Shown here piece after piece: positions 52,490 through 61,836 of a stretch of DNA of 64,000 bases. Position 1 is the stretch's first letter, and each line of letters begins with the position of its first letter. Source of the DNA: Oricola nitratireducens (GTDB lineage: Bacteria > Pseudomonadota > Alphaproteobacteria > Rhizobiales > Rhizobiaceae); assembly GCF_014904745.1 (NCBI RefSeq), contig NZ_JACZCS010000032.1, positions 1 through 64,000 on the forward strand. The letters are read 5' to 3'. Under the pieces are notes generated by a model. The model saw nothing but the letters and a program-made list of their open reading frames with translations. It made no database searches and was not told the DNA's origin. A program made the position numbers and the translations under genes.

Positions 52490-53368
52490 CGCCGGAGACC
52501 CCGGCCCCTCCGCGAAGGGATCGAGCGGGAAGTAGCGCTCGAAGATTTCCTGATAAACGCCCTTTTCCTCCAGCGCGCCGAGCGCGGCATCGATCGCCGT
52601 GATGACGCGGTGCCCGTCCTTGCGCATCACGATGACCATGCCGGCCCCGAGAAAATGATCGGAGAAAAAGGGCCCGGAGATGAAACCGCAGCAGGACGCC
52701 GCATCGGGTGAAGCGAGCCAGAAGGAAAGCGCGACTCCATCGCCGAAGATGAGATCGGCATCCCCGTCCGTCAGGGCGGCATAGGTTTCGGCGGCATCGG
52801 CGCGTTCGACCGGAACGGCGTCGGGGAACCAGGCTTTCAGCATCGCCTCGTGGGCGCTGCCGCTGACGACGGCGACATTCTTTCCCTTGGCGAGCGCGGT
52901 CATGTCCGTGGTGTCGACGGCAAAGTCGCGCTTCGCCACGAACCGGGCCGGAAAGCGGAAATAGGGCAGACTGACCGCGCGTGCCTCGCGCAGTTTCGCG
53001 GTGATGCCGTGACCCGCGATGATCGCCTCGCCACGCAACCCGTCAAGCGCGGGATCGAGTTCCTCCCAGGGCATCGCCTGGATTTCGCATTTGGACTCGA
53101 TACCGAGTTCGTCGCACAGCGCGCGCGTGATCTCGACATTGAACCCGGCCGGCTTGCGGTCCGGATCGGCGAAGTTGAAAGGCGGGAAATCGAGCGACGT
53201 CAGAAAGCGCATCCGAACCAGACCGGACAGGTCGGGACGCGCGATGCGGTCGCTGGGATCCGACAGGCGCGGCGCGTCGCCCGCCCGGCACGGAGCGGCG
53301 GCAATCAACAGGGCGGCAAGCGTGAAAAGGATGCCCGCCTTCGATCCGGATGTGTTCAGAAAAACCAT
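52442..53368 (-). CDS. periplasmic solute-binding protein, amino-acid type
   Basis: The 308-residue protein has a signal peptide (GILFTLAALLIAAAPCRAG) and the type II binding-protein fold of the amino-acid transporters: MRFLTSLDFPPFNFADPDRKPAGFNVEITRALCDEL, then AIIAGHGITAKLREA, and VAVVSGSAHEAML. No permease or ATPase gene adjoins it, so it is an orphan or works with a distant transporter. A proline/glycine-rich tail extends the C-terminus. ATG 53368 starts the signal peptide. The gene overlaps the sterol-desaturase-like 3' end. Confidence 0.88.
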   Translation of the reverse strand: MVFLNTSGSKAGILFTLAALLIAAAPCRAGDAPRLSDPSDRIARPDLSGLVRMRFLTSLDFPPFNFADPDRKPAGFNVEITRALCDELGIESKCEIQAMPWEELDPALDGLRGEAIIAGHGITAKLREARAVSLPYFRFPARFVAKRDFAVDTTDMTALAKGKNVAVVSGSAHEAMLKAWFPDAVPVERADAAETYAALTDGDADLIFGDGVALSFWLASPDAASCCGFISGPFFSDHFLGAGMVIVMRKDGHRVITAIDAALGALEEKGVYQEIFERYFPLDPFAEGPGSPASKPGEGKAERPEQSG

Positions 53369-53443
53369 GTTTCCGATTAGCCGATGCGCCGTTCCGGTTC
53401 CAGAACGAAATGAAGCGCCCGGCCGCCGATACAACGAATGCTT

Positions 53444-53472
53444 GCAATACTGCCGATTCGCAATACTATTGC
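53444..53472. repeat. short direct and inverted repeat in a divergent promoter region
   Basis: GCAATACT occurs at 53444-53451 and 53460-53467, and the second copy continues into ATTGC, making GCAAT-ACT-ATTGC. It lies between the binding-protein gene and the glycosyltransferase gene. A regulator binding here is inference; none is encoded nearby. Confidence 0.3.
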
Positions 53473-53507
53473 TTGTGGGAACTTGTTTGTCTGTATGTTG
53501 ACGAGTT

Positions 53508-55490
53508 ATGGGGGCAGTCATTCCGGTTCAGGAGCCCATTTCCGCGGGGCCGCGCCCCGGCGCTATGCCGCGCCACGAGCCGGTGACGACACGGCTCGAC
53601 CGGGCACGCGCGCTTTCGCGAACGATCCGGGACGCACCGGCCGATGCGGCCAACGAGAACCGGATCTGCCCGTCGATCGCTTTTCTTGCCGCCGACGCCT
53701 TTCCGCGCCTGTTCCTTTCCAGGGCGAGCCGCCATGCGATCCGCAACGGGACAAGCGGCGCAGCCGAACTGCTTGCCCACGGCCTCGTCAGCGAGGACGC
53801 CTATTACCGTTCGCTCGCCAACCACGCCGGCGTGGCCTTCGTCGAACCGACATCGATCGCCGAAGTGTTGACCGGCGAAAACGAGGCCGGTGGAGAAGCA
53901 CTTTCACGACAAGCCGCCTGGTGCCGGTTGCACGACGGCAGCGTTCGACCGCTTTTCGCGCCGACACCCGACCGGCCGGGCATCGGGACCGACCTTTTCC
54001 GCGCCAGAATCGGGAAATCTCCGGACATCGCGATCACCGCGCCGTCGGGGCTCCGCGCCGCGCTCGCCCGGCAAATCCGCCGCAAACTCGGCCATGACGC
54101 CTGCAACCGGCTTGCAACTGAAAATCCGTGGTTTTCGGCCAAGCACGGCGCGGGCGCGTGGCACGGTTTCATGACCGCCGGCGTCGTCACCGGGCTCGCC
54201 GGAGGACTTGCCGTCGCGCCCGCCGCAACGCTGCTGGCGCTGCATGGTGCGGTGACGCTGTTTTTCCTGGCGACCGTCACGCTGCGGCTTTTCGCAGCGG
54301 CAACATATCGTTTTCTGCCGCCGACCCCGCTGATGCGCTTCGCCAATAGCGAGCGGCCGCTCTATTCGGTCGTCGTCGCGCTGCACAGGGAAGCGCCCGT
54401 CGTCGCGGATTTGATCACGGCGCTGAAGGCGCTGCGATGGCCGCGCGCGAAGCTGGAAATCAAGCTGGTCTGTGAGGAAGGCGACCGCGAGACATTGGCC
54501 GCGCTGGCCAGGGAACGGCTCGACCGGCGCTTCGAGATCGTCACCGTGCCGCTGATCGGCCCGCAAACCAAGCCGAAGGCGCTGAATTTCGCCCTGCCGT
54601 TTTCGACCGGCTCGCTCATCACGCTTTACGACGCCGAGGACCGGCCGCATCCCGACCAGCTCGAGGAAGCCTGGCAGGTCTTCCGGCAGTCCGACGCGAC
54701 GCTCGGGGCATTGCAGGCGCCGCTGATCATCGCCAATCCGCGCCGCAACTGGCTGACAACACATTTCCACCTCGAATATGCCGCGCTGTTCCGCGGCATC
54801 CTGCAATTGCTGACGCGGCATGGCCTGCCCGTCCCGCTCGGCGGCACGTCGACACATTTCCGGCGTGCGGCGATCGAGGACTGCGGCAGCTGGGATCCGT
54901 ACAACGTCACCGAGGATGCCGATCTCGGCTTCCGGCTGTGGCGCAAGGGCTATCGCGTCGGGCTGATCAGCCGGCCGACACTGGAAGACGCACCGGACGC
55001 GGCAGCGGTGTGGCTGCGCCAGCGGACGCGATGGATCAAGGGCTGGATCCAGACCTGGGTCGTGCATTCGCGCCGATCAGCCGCATGGCCGGCCGTCAAG
55101 CGTTTTCCCGGCGCGGCGATCATGCACCTGCTGCTCGCGGGCACCGTCGCCTGCGCATTGTTCTATCCCTTCACGGTGCTGACCGTCGCCGTTCTCGGCG
55201 GCTGGAGCCTTTACAGCGGAACGCTGCCTGCCGCATGGTCGGCGCTTGCCGTGCTCGACTGGTCGAACATTCTTCTCGCCTTTGCCGCGCATGCCGCACT
55301 CGGCCTGCGCACGATCGACCGACCCCTGCGGCCGCTGGCGCTGAAAACGCTGCCGCTGATGCCTGTCTACTGGCTCCTCGGAGCACTCGCCGGCTGGCGG
55401 GCGGTCCGGCAGTATTTCTCCGAGCCGTTCCTGTGGGAAAAGACACCGCACAGGCCGCATGACCCGTCGGGCGAGATGCATCACGTCTGA
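53508..55490 (+). CDS. membrane glycosyltransferase, family 2, with GspE-N-like domain
   Basis: The 660-residue protein has three parts. The N-terminal part (about 85-200) resembles the GspE/MshE N-terminal domain (LLAHGLVSEDAYYRSLANHAGVAFV), a region that in other proteins binds cyclic di-GMP. Two helices follow, then a GT2 core (about 280-510) with VVVALHREAPVV, the DxD-like TLYDAEDRPHP, TEDADLGFRLWR and QRTRWIKG. C-terminal helices (about 545-640) complete a cellulose-synthase-like pore. The product polymer is unknown. Confidence 0.9.
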   Translation: MGAVIPVQEPISAGPRPGAMPRHEPVTTRLDRARALSRTIRDAPADAANENRICPSIAFLAADAFPRLFLSRASRHAIRNGTSGAAELLAHGLVSEDAYYRSLANHAGVAFVEPTSIAEVLTGENEAGGEALSRQAAWCRLHDGSVRPLFAPTPDRPGIGTDLFRARIGKSPDIAITAPSGLRAALARQIRRKLGHDACNRLATENPWFSAKHGAGAWHGFMTAGVVTGLAGGLAVAPAATLLALHGAVTLFFLATVTLRLFAAATYRFLPPTPLMRFANSERPLYSVVVALHREAPVVADLITALKALRWPRAKLEIKLVCEEGDRETLAALARERLDRRFEIVTVPLIGPQTKPKALNFALPFSTGSLITLYDAEDRPHPDQLEEAWQVFRQSDATLGALQAPLIIANPRRNWLTTHFHLEYAALFRGILQLLTRHGLPVPLGGTSTHFRRAAIEDCGSWDPYNVTEDADLGFRLWRKGYRVGLISRPTLEDAPDAAAVWLRQRTRWIKGWIQTWVVHSRRSAAWPAVKRFPGAAIMHLLLAGTVACALFYPFTVLTVAVLGGWSLYSGTLPAAWSALAVLDWSNILLAFAAHAALGLRTIDRPLRPLALKTLPLMPVYWLLGALAGWRAVRQYFSEPFLWEKTPHRPHDPSGEMHHV

Positions 55491-55510
55491 GCAGCGATCA
55501 TCGAGGCTTG

Positions 55511-56599
55511 CTACGACCGGAAATGCTTGGAAAGCTTCAGGCCCTGGGCTTGGTAGTTCGACTTGAGATCGGCGCCATAGAGCCGGTCGGGGCGCTTTTC
55601 CATGCGCTCATAGACGAGGCGGCCGACCGTCTGACCGTCTTCGAGCACGAAAGGCACCTCGTGGCTGCGCACCTCGAGGACCGCGCGGCTGCCCGAACCA
55701 CCGGCGGCCGTATGGCCGAAGCCGGGATCAAAGAAACCGGCATAATGGACGCGGAACTCGCCGACGAGCGGATCGAACGGCGTCATCTCGGCGGCATAGT
55801 CCGGCGGCACATGCACCGCCTCGCGCGAGACGAGGATATAGAACTCGTCGGGATCGAGGATCAGTTCCTTGCGGCCGCGCACATGCAGCGGCTCCCAGAA
55901 ATCGAGCACCTCAAGGGCGGCGCGCTTGTCGACATCGACGACCGCCGTGTGATGCTTGCCGCGATAACCGACCAGGCCATTCTCGTCGCCGGACAGGTCG
56001 ACGGATACGGCGATGCCGGCATGAGTGATGATCGGATCGTCGCCGGCGACCAGCGTTGCAGAGGCGTGCAGCGCGGCAAGATCGTCGGCGCCGAGGATCG
56101 TGTCGGCGGAGCGGAAGCGGACCTGCGACAGCCGCGACCCGGTGCGCACGACAATCGGGAAGGTGCGCGGGCTCACTTCCAGATAGAGCGGGCCATGGTA
56201 GCCGGCCGGGATCTTGTCGAACTCGATACCGTGATCGGTCATGACGCGCGTGAAGATGTCGAGCCGGCCGGTCGAACTTTTCGGATTGGCCGAGGCCGCG
56301 ATTCCGGCGGGCAGCGCCAGCGATTCCAGCAGCGGCACGATGTAGACGCAGCCGGTTTCGAGCACCGCGCCCGGCGCGAGATCGATCTCGTGCAGCTTCA
56401 ACTGCTCGAGCTTGTCGACCACGGTGCAGCCCTTGCCGGGCATGAAGCTGGCGCGCACACGATAGGCTTTGGCGCCAAGCCGCAGGTCGAGGCTTGCCGG
56501 CTGAATCTGGTCGGCATCGAGCGGGCGCTCGGCGCGGAGCGCTTTCGCCTCGAACAAGGCGGCAATGGCGCTGTCGGGCAGGATGCCCCCTGTTGTCAC
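55511..56599 (-). CDS. dcd: 2'-deoxycytidine 5'-triphosphate deaminase (double-length form)
   Basis: The 362-residue protein belongs to the dCTP deaminase/dUTPase family but is about twice the length of E. coli Dcd. Features: LDADQIQPASLDLRLGAKAYR near the N-terminus, ASANPKSSTGRLDIFTRVMTDHG, FDKIPAGYHGPLYLEV, and a second half ending with GSGSRAVLEVRSHEVPFVLEDGQ. It converts dCTP to dUTP for thymidylate synthesis. This long form is usual in rhizobia. It is divergent from metZ. Confidence 0.88.
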   Translation of the reverse strand: MTTGGILPDSAIAALFEAKALRAERPLDADQIQPASLDLRLGAKAYRVRASFMPGKGCTVVDKLEQLKLHEIDLAPGAVLETGCVYIVPLLESLALPAGIAASANPKSSTGRLDIFTRVMTDHGIEFDKIPAGYHGPLYLEVSPRTFPIVVRTGSRLSQVRFRSADTILGADDLAALHASATLVAGDDPIITHAGIAVSVDLSGDENGLVGYRGKHHTAVVDVDKRAALEVLDFWEPLHVRGRKELILDPDEFYILVSREAVHVPPDYAAEMTPFDPLVGEFRVHYAGFFDPGFGHTAAGGSGSRAVLEVRSHEVPFVLEDGQTVGRLVYERMEKRPDRLYGADLKSNYQAQGLKLSKHFRS

Positions 56600-56646
56600 G
56601 TGTCGCTCCCTTTACTGTCGAGCGGCACCATTCCCGAGCAGGATTA

Positions 56647-56675
56647 TTGACGCAAGCGCCCCGAAGCCTTATGGA
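56647..56675 (+). promoter_or_regulatory. candidate metZ promoter
   Basis: TTGACG (56647-56652) and TATGGA (56670-56675) are separated by 17 bp. The predicted transcription start is about 56682, just before the riboswitch, which supports the assignment. Confidence 0.5.
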
Positions 56676-56685
56676 CAGCTTTCGT

Positions 56686-56740
56686 TCGTGGTGATTTGGC
56701 CGGTCGGCTTGCAGCCACGTAAAACAACTCGCTAAAAGGC
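56686..56740 (+). promoter_or_regulatory. SAM-II riboswitch upstream of metZ
   Basis: The 55-nt stretch contains the SAM-II consensus in order: P1 5' strand CGTGG (56687-56691), GTGATTTGGCC, a GGCTTGCAG block, P1 3' strand CCACG (56715-56719), the spacer GTAAAACAACTC, and the pseudoknot strand GCTAAAAGG (56731-56739). P1 pairs perfectly. SAM-II aptamers are typical of alphaproteobacterial metA/metZ genes; high S-adenosylmethionine should turn metZ off. Confidence 0.88.
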
Positions 56741-56767
56741 CGCGCGACACGTCAAGGGACGTGGGTC

Positions 56768-56801
56768 AACCGGTTTTGCGGCGACGCGGAACCGGTTTTT
56801 T
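56768..56801 (+). terminator. intrinsic terminator between SAM-II aptamer and metZ
   Basis: AACCGGTTTTGCG (56768-56780) pairs over 13 bp, with two G-T pairs, with CGCGGAACCGGTT (56785-56797) around a GCGA tetraloop, followed by six T residues (56796-56801). The metZ ribosome site GGAGA and ATG 56817 follow at once. Premature termination before metZ is therefore likely under SAM excess. Confidence 0.8.
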
Positions 56802-56816
56802 ATTTGGAGACAGCTC

Positions 56817-58007
56817 ATGGGTTCTGATTGGTCGAAATTCGGCGCCGCCACGCAGATGGTGCATGGCGGAACGTTGCGGTCGCAGTTCGGCGAGACATCG
56901 GAAGCCATGTTCCTGACGCAGGGCTTCGTCTACGACACGGCGGAAGCCGCAGAAGCCCGCTTCAAGGGTGACGAGGGCGGTTTTATCTATTCGCGCTACG
57001 CCAATCCCACCAACGAGATGTTCGAGCAGCGCATGTGCATGCTGGAAGGCGCCGAGGCCGCGCGCTCCACGGCCTCGGGCATGGCCGCCGTCGCCGCGGC
57101 GATCCTCTGCCAGGTGAAGGCCGGCGACCATGTCGTGGCGGCGCGCGCGCTGTTCGGCTCCTGCCGCTGGATCGTCGAGACCCTGCTGCCGCGCTACGGC
57201 GTGGAGACGACGCTGGTCGACGGCACGGACCCGGCCGCCTGGGAACAGGCGGTGAAAAAGAACACCAAGGTCCTGTTCTTCGAAAGCCCGACCAATCCGA
57301 CGCTGGAAGTGATCGACATCGAGCATGTCGTCGCGGTGGCGCGGAGCGTCGGCGCCAAGGTGGTGATCGACAATGTCTTCGCGACGCCGATCCTGCAGAA
57401 GCCGATGGAACTCGGCGTCGACATCGTCGTCTATTCGACCACCAAGCATATCGACGGACAGGGGCGCTGTCTCGGCGGCGTGGTGCTGGCAAGCGAGGAA
57501 TGGATCGACGAAAACCTGCATGACTATTACCGCCATACCGGCCCGTCGATGAGCCCGTTCAACGCATGGGTCATGCTGAAGGGGCTGGAGACGCTGCCGC
57601 TGCGCGTGCACGCGCAGACCGCGAATGCCGGGCGCATCGCCGATTTCCTGGCGACGCGGTCGGAGGTCAAGCACGTGATCTATCCGGGCCGGCCGGACCA
57701 CCCGCAGGCCAACATCATCCCGAAGCAGATGAAGGGCGGCTCGACGCTGGTGTGTTTCGAACTGAAGGGCGGCAAGTCCGAAGCCTTCGCCTTCGAGAAC
57801 GCGCTGAATATCGTCAAGATTTCCAACAATCTCGGCGACGCCAAGAGCCTGATCACCCATCCGGCGACGACAACGCACAAGAACCTCACCCCGGAAGCGC
57901 GTGCCGAACTCGGCATCACCGACGGCACGCTGCGCCTCTCGGTCGGACTGGAAGACGCGGACGACCTGCTCGACGATTTCGACCGGGCGCTGGCGAAGGC
58001 GGGCTGA
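56817..58007 (+). CDS. metZ: O-succinylhomoserine sulfhydrylase
   Basis: The 396-residue PLP enzyme makes homocysteine from O-succinylhomoserine and sulfide. Motifs of the Cys/Met-metabolism family: YSRYANPTNEMFEQRMC, TASGMAAVAAAILCQ, DNVFATPILQKPMELG, and the PLP lysine in STTKHIDGQG (about residue 210). The C-terminus NLGDAKSLITHPATTTH is typical of MetZ. Regulated by the SAM-II riboswitch. It ends one base before the convergent amidohydrolase stop. Confidence 0.94.
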   Translation: MGSDWSKFGAATQMVHGGTLRSQFGETSEAMFLTQGFVYDTAEAAEARFKGDEGGFIYSRYANPTNEMFEQRMCMLEGAEAARSTASGMAAVAAAILCQVKAGDHVVAARALFGSCRWIVETLLPRYGVETTLVDGTDPAAWEQAVKKNTKVLFFESPTNPTLEVIDIEHVVAVARSVGAKVVIDNVFATPILQKPMELGVDIVVYSTTKHIDGQGRCLGGVVLASEEWIDENLHDYYRHTGPSMSPFNAWVMLKGLETLPLRVHAQTANAGRIADFLATRSEVKHVIYPGRPDHPQANIIPKQMKGGSTLVCFELKGGKSEAFAFENALNIVKISNNLGDAKSLITHPATTTHKNLTPEARAELGITDGTLRLSVGLEDADDLLDDFDRALAKAG

Positions 58008-59168
58008 CTAGCCGCATTGCCCCCTTGCGATCTGTTCGAAGATCGCAAGGCCGGCCGGGATGATCTCGTCGGGAAAGTCGTAGTCCGGATTGTGCAGTTG
58101 CGGGTGGCCCTCGCCCGCGCCGAGCACGAAGAAGGCGGACGGGCAGACGCTGCCGAAGACACCGAAATCCTCCGACCAGCGGAACGGGCCGTCTATATCG
58201 GCGCAGGCGATACCGGCCTGCGCGCAGGCGTCGCGCACCATCGCTGTCGCGCCGGCATCGTTGAAACAGGCGGCGAAGCGCTCCGACGTCTCGATGTCGA
58301 TACCCAGTCCGGCCGCCTCTGCTGCGGCGACCGCCATGTCGCGCGCCGCCGTCATCAGCTTTTCCTGAAGCGCGTCCGTTCGCGATCGCAACGTCGCCAT
58401 GACCCGGGCCTCTCCGGGCGAGATGCCGAAAGCCGGTTCGCCCAGACGCGCATGCGACAGCGTCACCAGCGCATCGCCGGGCTCGATACCGAGCGTCTCG
58501 GGCAGTCGCGGGAGCCGGGTAACGAGGTCCGTCATCGCGGCCGCCGGGCTTCTGCCGTCCTCGGGATGGGCGGCATGCGACGTCCACCCGGTCAGGTGGA
58601 TCGTCATGCCTTCCGAGGCGAAGCACAAAGACCCTTCGCGGATGGCCGCCTGTCCAAGCTTCATGCCGGGCAGGTTGTGCAGACCGAAGGCGAAGTCGGG
58701 ACGGATGGACGCGAACCGCTCATCCTCGACGACCCCGCGCGCGCCGGCGCCGGTTTCCTCGGCGGGCTGGAAGAGCAGAACCACGCGGCCCCTGGCAGGG
58801 CGCCGGGCCTGCAGCCGCCTGGCGAGACCGCAGATGACCGCCATGTGGCCGTCATGACCGCACATGTGCCCCTTTCCTGCAATCCCGGAACGCCACGCGG
58901 GCGATCCGGTTTCGTGGATCGGAAGTGCGTCGAGCTCGCAGCGAAACAGGATCGCCGGGCCAGCTTCGCCGCTGTCGAATATGCCGACGACGCCGTGGCC
59001 GCCCAATCCGGTGACAATGTCGTCCGCATCGCAGTCGTGCAGCCACTGCGCCATGCGCGCCGCCGTTTCCTCCTCCTCGCCGGATATTTCCGGCGCACAA
59101 TGCAGGTTGCGCCGCAGCGCGGTCAATTCCGCGATAAGGGTCTCGTTGTCGTCCAAAACGCAGTCCAT
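58008..59168 (-). CDS. M20 family amidohydrolase
   Basis: The 386-residue protein is an M20D amidohydrolase: NLHCAPEISGEE near the N-terminus, ILFRCELDALPIHE, the metal site GHMCGHDGHMAV, FQPAEETGAGARG with the catalytic glutamate, TGWTSHAAHPEDG and the C-terminal LGAGEGHPQLHNPDYDFPD. Such enzymes remove acyl groups from N-acyl amino acids such as N-acetylcysteine. The substrate here is unknown. It is the second gene of an operon with the CDP-alcohol phosphatidyltransferase (11-bp gap); ATG 59168 is the likely start. Confidence 0.92.
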   Translation of the reverse strand: MDCVLDDNETLIAELTALRRNLHCAPEISGEEEETAARMAQWLHDCDADDIVTGLGGHGVVGIFDSGEAGPAILFRCELDALPIHETGSPAWRSGIAGKGHMCGHDGHMAVICGLARRLQARRPARGRVVLLFQPAEETGAGARGVVEDERFASIRPDFAFGLHNLPGMKLGQAAIREGSLCFASEGMTIHLTGWTSHAAHPEDGRSPAAAMTDLVTRLPRLPETLGIEPGDALVTLSHARLGEPAFGISPGEARVMATLRSRTDALQEKLMTAARDMAVAAAEAAGLGIDIETSERFAACFNDAGATAMVRDACAQAGIACADIDGPFRWSEDFGVFGSVCPSAFFVLGAGEGHPQLHNPDYDFPDEIIPAGLAIFEQIARGQCG

Positions 59169-59179
59169 TTCCGTCCGGT

Positions 59180-59785
59180 TCAGCGCAGAATGCGCGCGGT
59201 CGCCACAATGCGCGACAGAGCCGTATAAAGGCAAATCGCCGCAAAAACACAGGCCAGAACGGGAAACCAGCCGGGAAACAAACAGGCGAGAACGAAGACG
59301 GCGATCGTCTCGGTGGCTTCAGCGAGCCCGGTGGTGAAAAAGAAGGATTTCTCGCCGCGCTGGTCGGTCGACAGTCCGTGCTTCTCGGCCATGATCGCGA
59401 AGGCAAGGAAGCTCGCGCCATTGACGTAGAACGAAAAAACGAGAACCACCGCAGCGACCGCATTTGCAGCCGGATCGGCGAGTGCGAAGCCGACGGGAAT
59501 AGCGCCGTAGATCGCGAAATCGAGCACGATGTCGAGATAGCCGCCGAAATCGGTCTTGCCGTTGATGCGCGCGACCGCGCCGTCGAGACCGTCGGCGAGC
59601 CGGCTCGCCAGAAGGACGATCATGCCCGCCAAATAGACGTGCCAGGCGATCAGTCCGGCCGCCGCGACACCGAGCACCCATGCAAGCACGGTGATCGCGT
59701 TCGCCGAGACGCCCGTCCGCGCAATGGCGCGGGCCAAGCCGTTTATCGCCGGTTCGATCCTCGCGCGCACGGCGCCGTCAAGCAT
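59180..59785 (-). CDS. CDP-alcohol phosphatidyltransferase family protein
   Basis: The 201-residue integral membrane protein has the CDP-alcohol phosphotransferase motif in RLADGLDGAVARINGKTDFGGYLDIVLDF (D-G-x2-A-R-x8-G-x3-D-x3-D; residues about 62-90) and six predicted helices. It moves a CDP-linked group onto an alcohol to make a phospholipid or related lipid. The alcohol is unknown. The second ATG (59785) is chosen because GAGGGGAG is eight bases upstream; the first ATG (59791) leaves no spacing. Short compared with PgsA/PssA homologues but normal for the rhizobial form. Confidence 0.9.
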   Translation of the reverse strand: MLDGAVRARIEPAINGLARAIARTGVSANAITVLAWVLGVAAAGLIAWHVYLAGMIVLLASRLADGLDGAVARINGKTDFGGYLDIVLDFAIYGAIPVGFALADPAANAVAAVVLVFSFYVNGASFLAFAIMAEKHGLSTDQRGEKSFFFTTGLAEATETIAVFVLACLFPGWFPVLACVFAAICLYTALSRIVATARILR

Positions 59786-59977
59786 GTCCATCTCCCCTCT
59801 TGCGGATTTTCCCACGCTTAGGCCGGCCTGCGCGTCCTGTCATGCCACAAACGATCATTTCCCGTTCACGGCTGCGTGCGCGCGGCAAAGCCGACCGCGC
59901 ATCCCTTCCCGGATTCGCAGAATTATCCTTCGCCGGAACGATTCCCTTTCGGCCCGAAACGCTCTAAATCTCCTCGC

Positions 59978-60370
59978 ATGTACCGTGAAACGACAGACGG
60001 CATCGAGATCATTGTCGAGCCGCAATACCTGCATGACCAGTCCGAGCCGGAGGCGCACCGCTATATCTGGGCCTATACGGTGGTTATCGCCAACAACTCC
60101 GATCACACGGTTCAGCTGGAAACGCGCTACTGGCGCATCACCAATGCGCTCGGCCAGATCGAGGAGGTCGAGGGACCGGGCGTGGTCGGCGAATTTCCGA
60201 CGCTGACGCCCGGCGACAGCTACCAGTACACGTCTGGTTGTCCGCTCAACACGCCGTCGGGGACAATGGTCGGCCATTACGTCATGCGGCGCGACGACGG
60301 AACGCGATTCGAGGCGCATATCCCGGCCTTCTCGCTCGACAGGCCCGACGCGGCACGGACACTGAATTGA
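59978..60370 (+). CDS. apaG: ApaG domain protein
   Basis: The 130-residue protein is an ApaG fold (fibronectin-like) protein: [63 protein letters not shown], and [15 protein letters not shown]. ApaG is tied to Co/Mg resistance in Salmonella; the biochemical function is uncertain. ATG 59978 fits the family start. Its stop overlaps the trkH TTG start (TTGA). Confidence 0.93.
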   Translation: MYRETTDGIEIIVEPQYLHDQSEPEAHRYIWAYTVVIANNSDHTVQLETRYWRITNALGQIEEVEGPGVVGEFPTLTPGDSYQYTSGCPLNTPSGTMVGHYVMRRDDGTRFEAHIPAFSLDRPDAARTLN

Positions 60371-61830
60371 GCGCCGTCCTCGACCTGCGGCCGGTCATCC
60401 TTGTCACGGGCATTCTGCTGACGACGCTTGGCGCGGCGATGCTGATCCCGGCACTGGTCGACGCCGTTGCCGGCAATCCGGACTGGCAGGTCTTCGCCGG
60501 ATCTTCGGCGGCGACCATCCTGGTCGGCATCACCTTCTATGCGGCGACGCGCGGCATGCCGCGCAGCCTGTCGACGCGACAGGCGATGCTGATGACGGTC
60601 GTCGTCTGGCTGGCGCTGGTCACGGCGGGCGCGCTGCCGTTTCGCTGGTCGGGGATCGTGCCGAGCTACACGGATGCCTTTTTCGAGGCGATGTCGGGGC
60701 TGACGACGACGGGAGCGACGGTGATCACCGGGCTCGATCATGCGCCGCCCGGCATCCTGTTGTGGCGCGCCATCCTGCAATGGCTGGGCGGTCTCGGCAT
60801 CATCGTGATGGCCGTTGCCGTGCTGCCGATGCTGCAGATCGGCGGCATGCAGGTGTTCAAGGCGGAAGCCTTCGAGACACCGGAAAAGATCCTGCCGCGC
60901 GCGACACAGATCTCCGGCTCGATGACGCTCGTCTTCGTCGCCTTCACGGCGCTTTGCGCGGGCGCCTATCTCGTCGCCGGAATGCGGCCGAACGATGCCT
61001 TGATTCACGCGATGACAACGGTGGCGACGGGCGGGTTTTCGACCCGCGACGCGTCGATCGGCTTCTATCAGGATCCGGCAATCGAATGGATCGCGATCCT
61101 CTTCATGATCGCCGGTTCGATCCCGTTCCTGCTCTATGTGCAGGTGCTGCAGGGCCGTCCGGTCGCATTGTGGCGCGACCAGCAGGTGCGCGCATTCATC
61201 GCCGTCATCGGGCTGATGATCCTTGCCGGCTGGATCGTCGCCGACCATTCGCAGGCGGGATTCCGGAGCGAAGCGGACTCCTTCCGGGCGGCCGCGTTCA
61301 ACACGGTCTCGGTGATGACCGGAACCGGCTACGCCTCGGCCGATTACGGCCTGTGGGGGGCGCAGTCGATCGCCTTCTTCTTCATCATCATGTTCATCGG
61401 CGGATGCGCCGGATCCACCTCCTGCGGCATCAAGATCTTCCGGTTCCAGGTGCTTTTCGCGGAAGTGCGCGAACGGCTGGTGAAGGTGCTGTATCCGCAT
61501 GGCGTGTTCGTCAAGCGCTTCAACGGCAGGCCGCTCGACAACCGCGTGCCGCTCGCGGTGACGACCTTCATCTTCCTCTATCTCGCCGCCTTCGCCGTGT
61601 TGTCGATCGCGTTGCAGCTGACCGGCCTCGATCTCCTGACCGCGATTTCGGGGGCAGGGTCGGCGATCTCGAATGTCGGACCGGGGCTCGGTCACCGCAT
61701 CGGACCGGCAAGCACCTACCAGTCGCTGAACGACACGGCCAAATGGCTCCTGTCGTTCGGCATGCTGCTCGGGCGGCTGGAACTGTTCACCGTCCTGGTG
61801 CTGTTCCTGCCACGCTTCTGGAGGAGCTGA
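60367..61830 (+). CDS. trkH: TrkH family potassium uptake protein
   Basis: The 487-residue membrane protein has the four pore-helix repeats of Trk[54 protein letters not shown] and [18 protein letters not shown], each with the central filter-type glycine. It takes up potassium together with a cytoplasmic NAD/ATP-binding TrkA subunit that is not in this window. The start is assigned to TTG 60367, overlapping the apaG stop by four bases; an ATG far downstream would cut into the first helix. Confidence 0.9.
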   Translation: MSAVLDLRPVILVTGILLTTLGAAMLIPALVDAVAGNPDWQVFAGSSAATILVGITFYAATRGMPRSLSTRQAMLMTVVVWLALVTAGALPFRWSGIVPSYTDAFFEAMSGLTTTGATVITGLDHAPPGILLWRAILQWLGGLGIIVMAVAVLPMLQIGGMQVFKAEAFETPEKILPRATQISGSMTLVFVAFTALCAGAYLVAGMRPNDALIHAMTTVATGGFSTRDASIGFYQDPAIEWIAILFMIAGSIPFLLYVQVLQGRPVALWRDQQVRAFIAVIGLMILAGWIVADHSQAGFRSEADSFRAAAFNTVSVMTGTGYASADYGLWGAQSIAFFFIIMFIGGCAGSTSCGIKIFRFQVLFAEVRERLVKVLYPHGVFVKRFNGRPLDNRVPLAVTTFIFLYLAAFAVLSIALQLTGLDLLTAISGAGSAISNVGPGLGHRIGPASTYQSLNDTAKWLLSFGMLLGRLELFTVLVLFLPRFWRS

Positions 61831-61836
61831 GAATCG

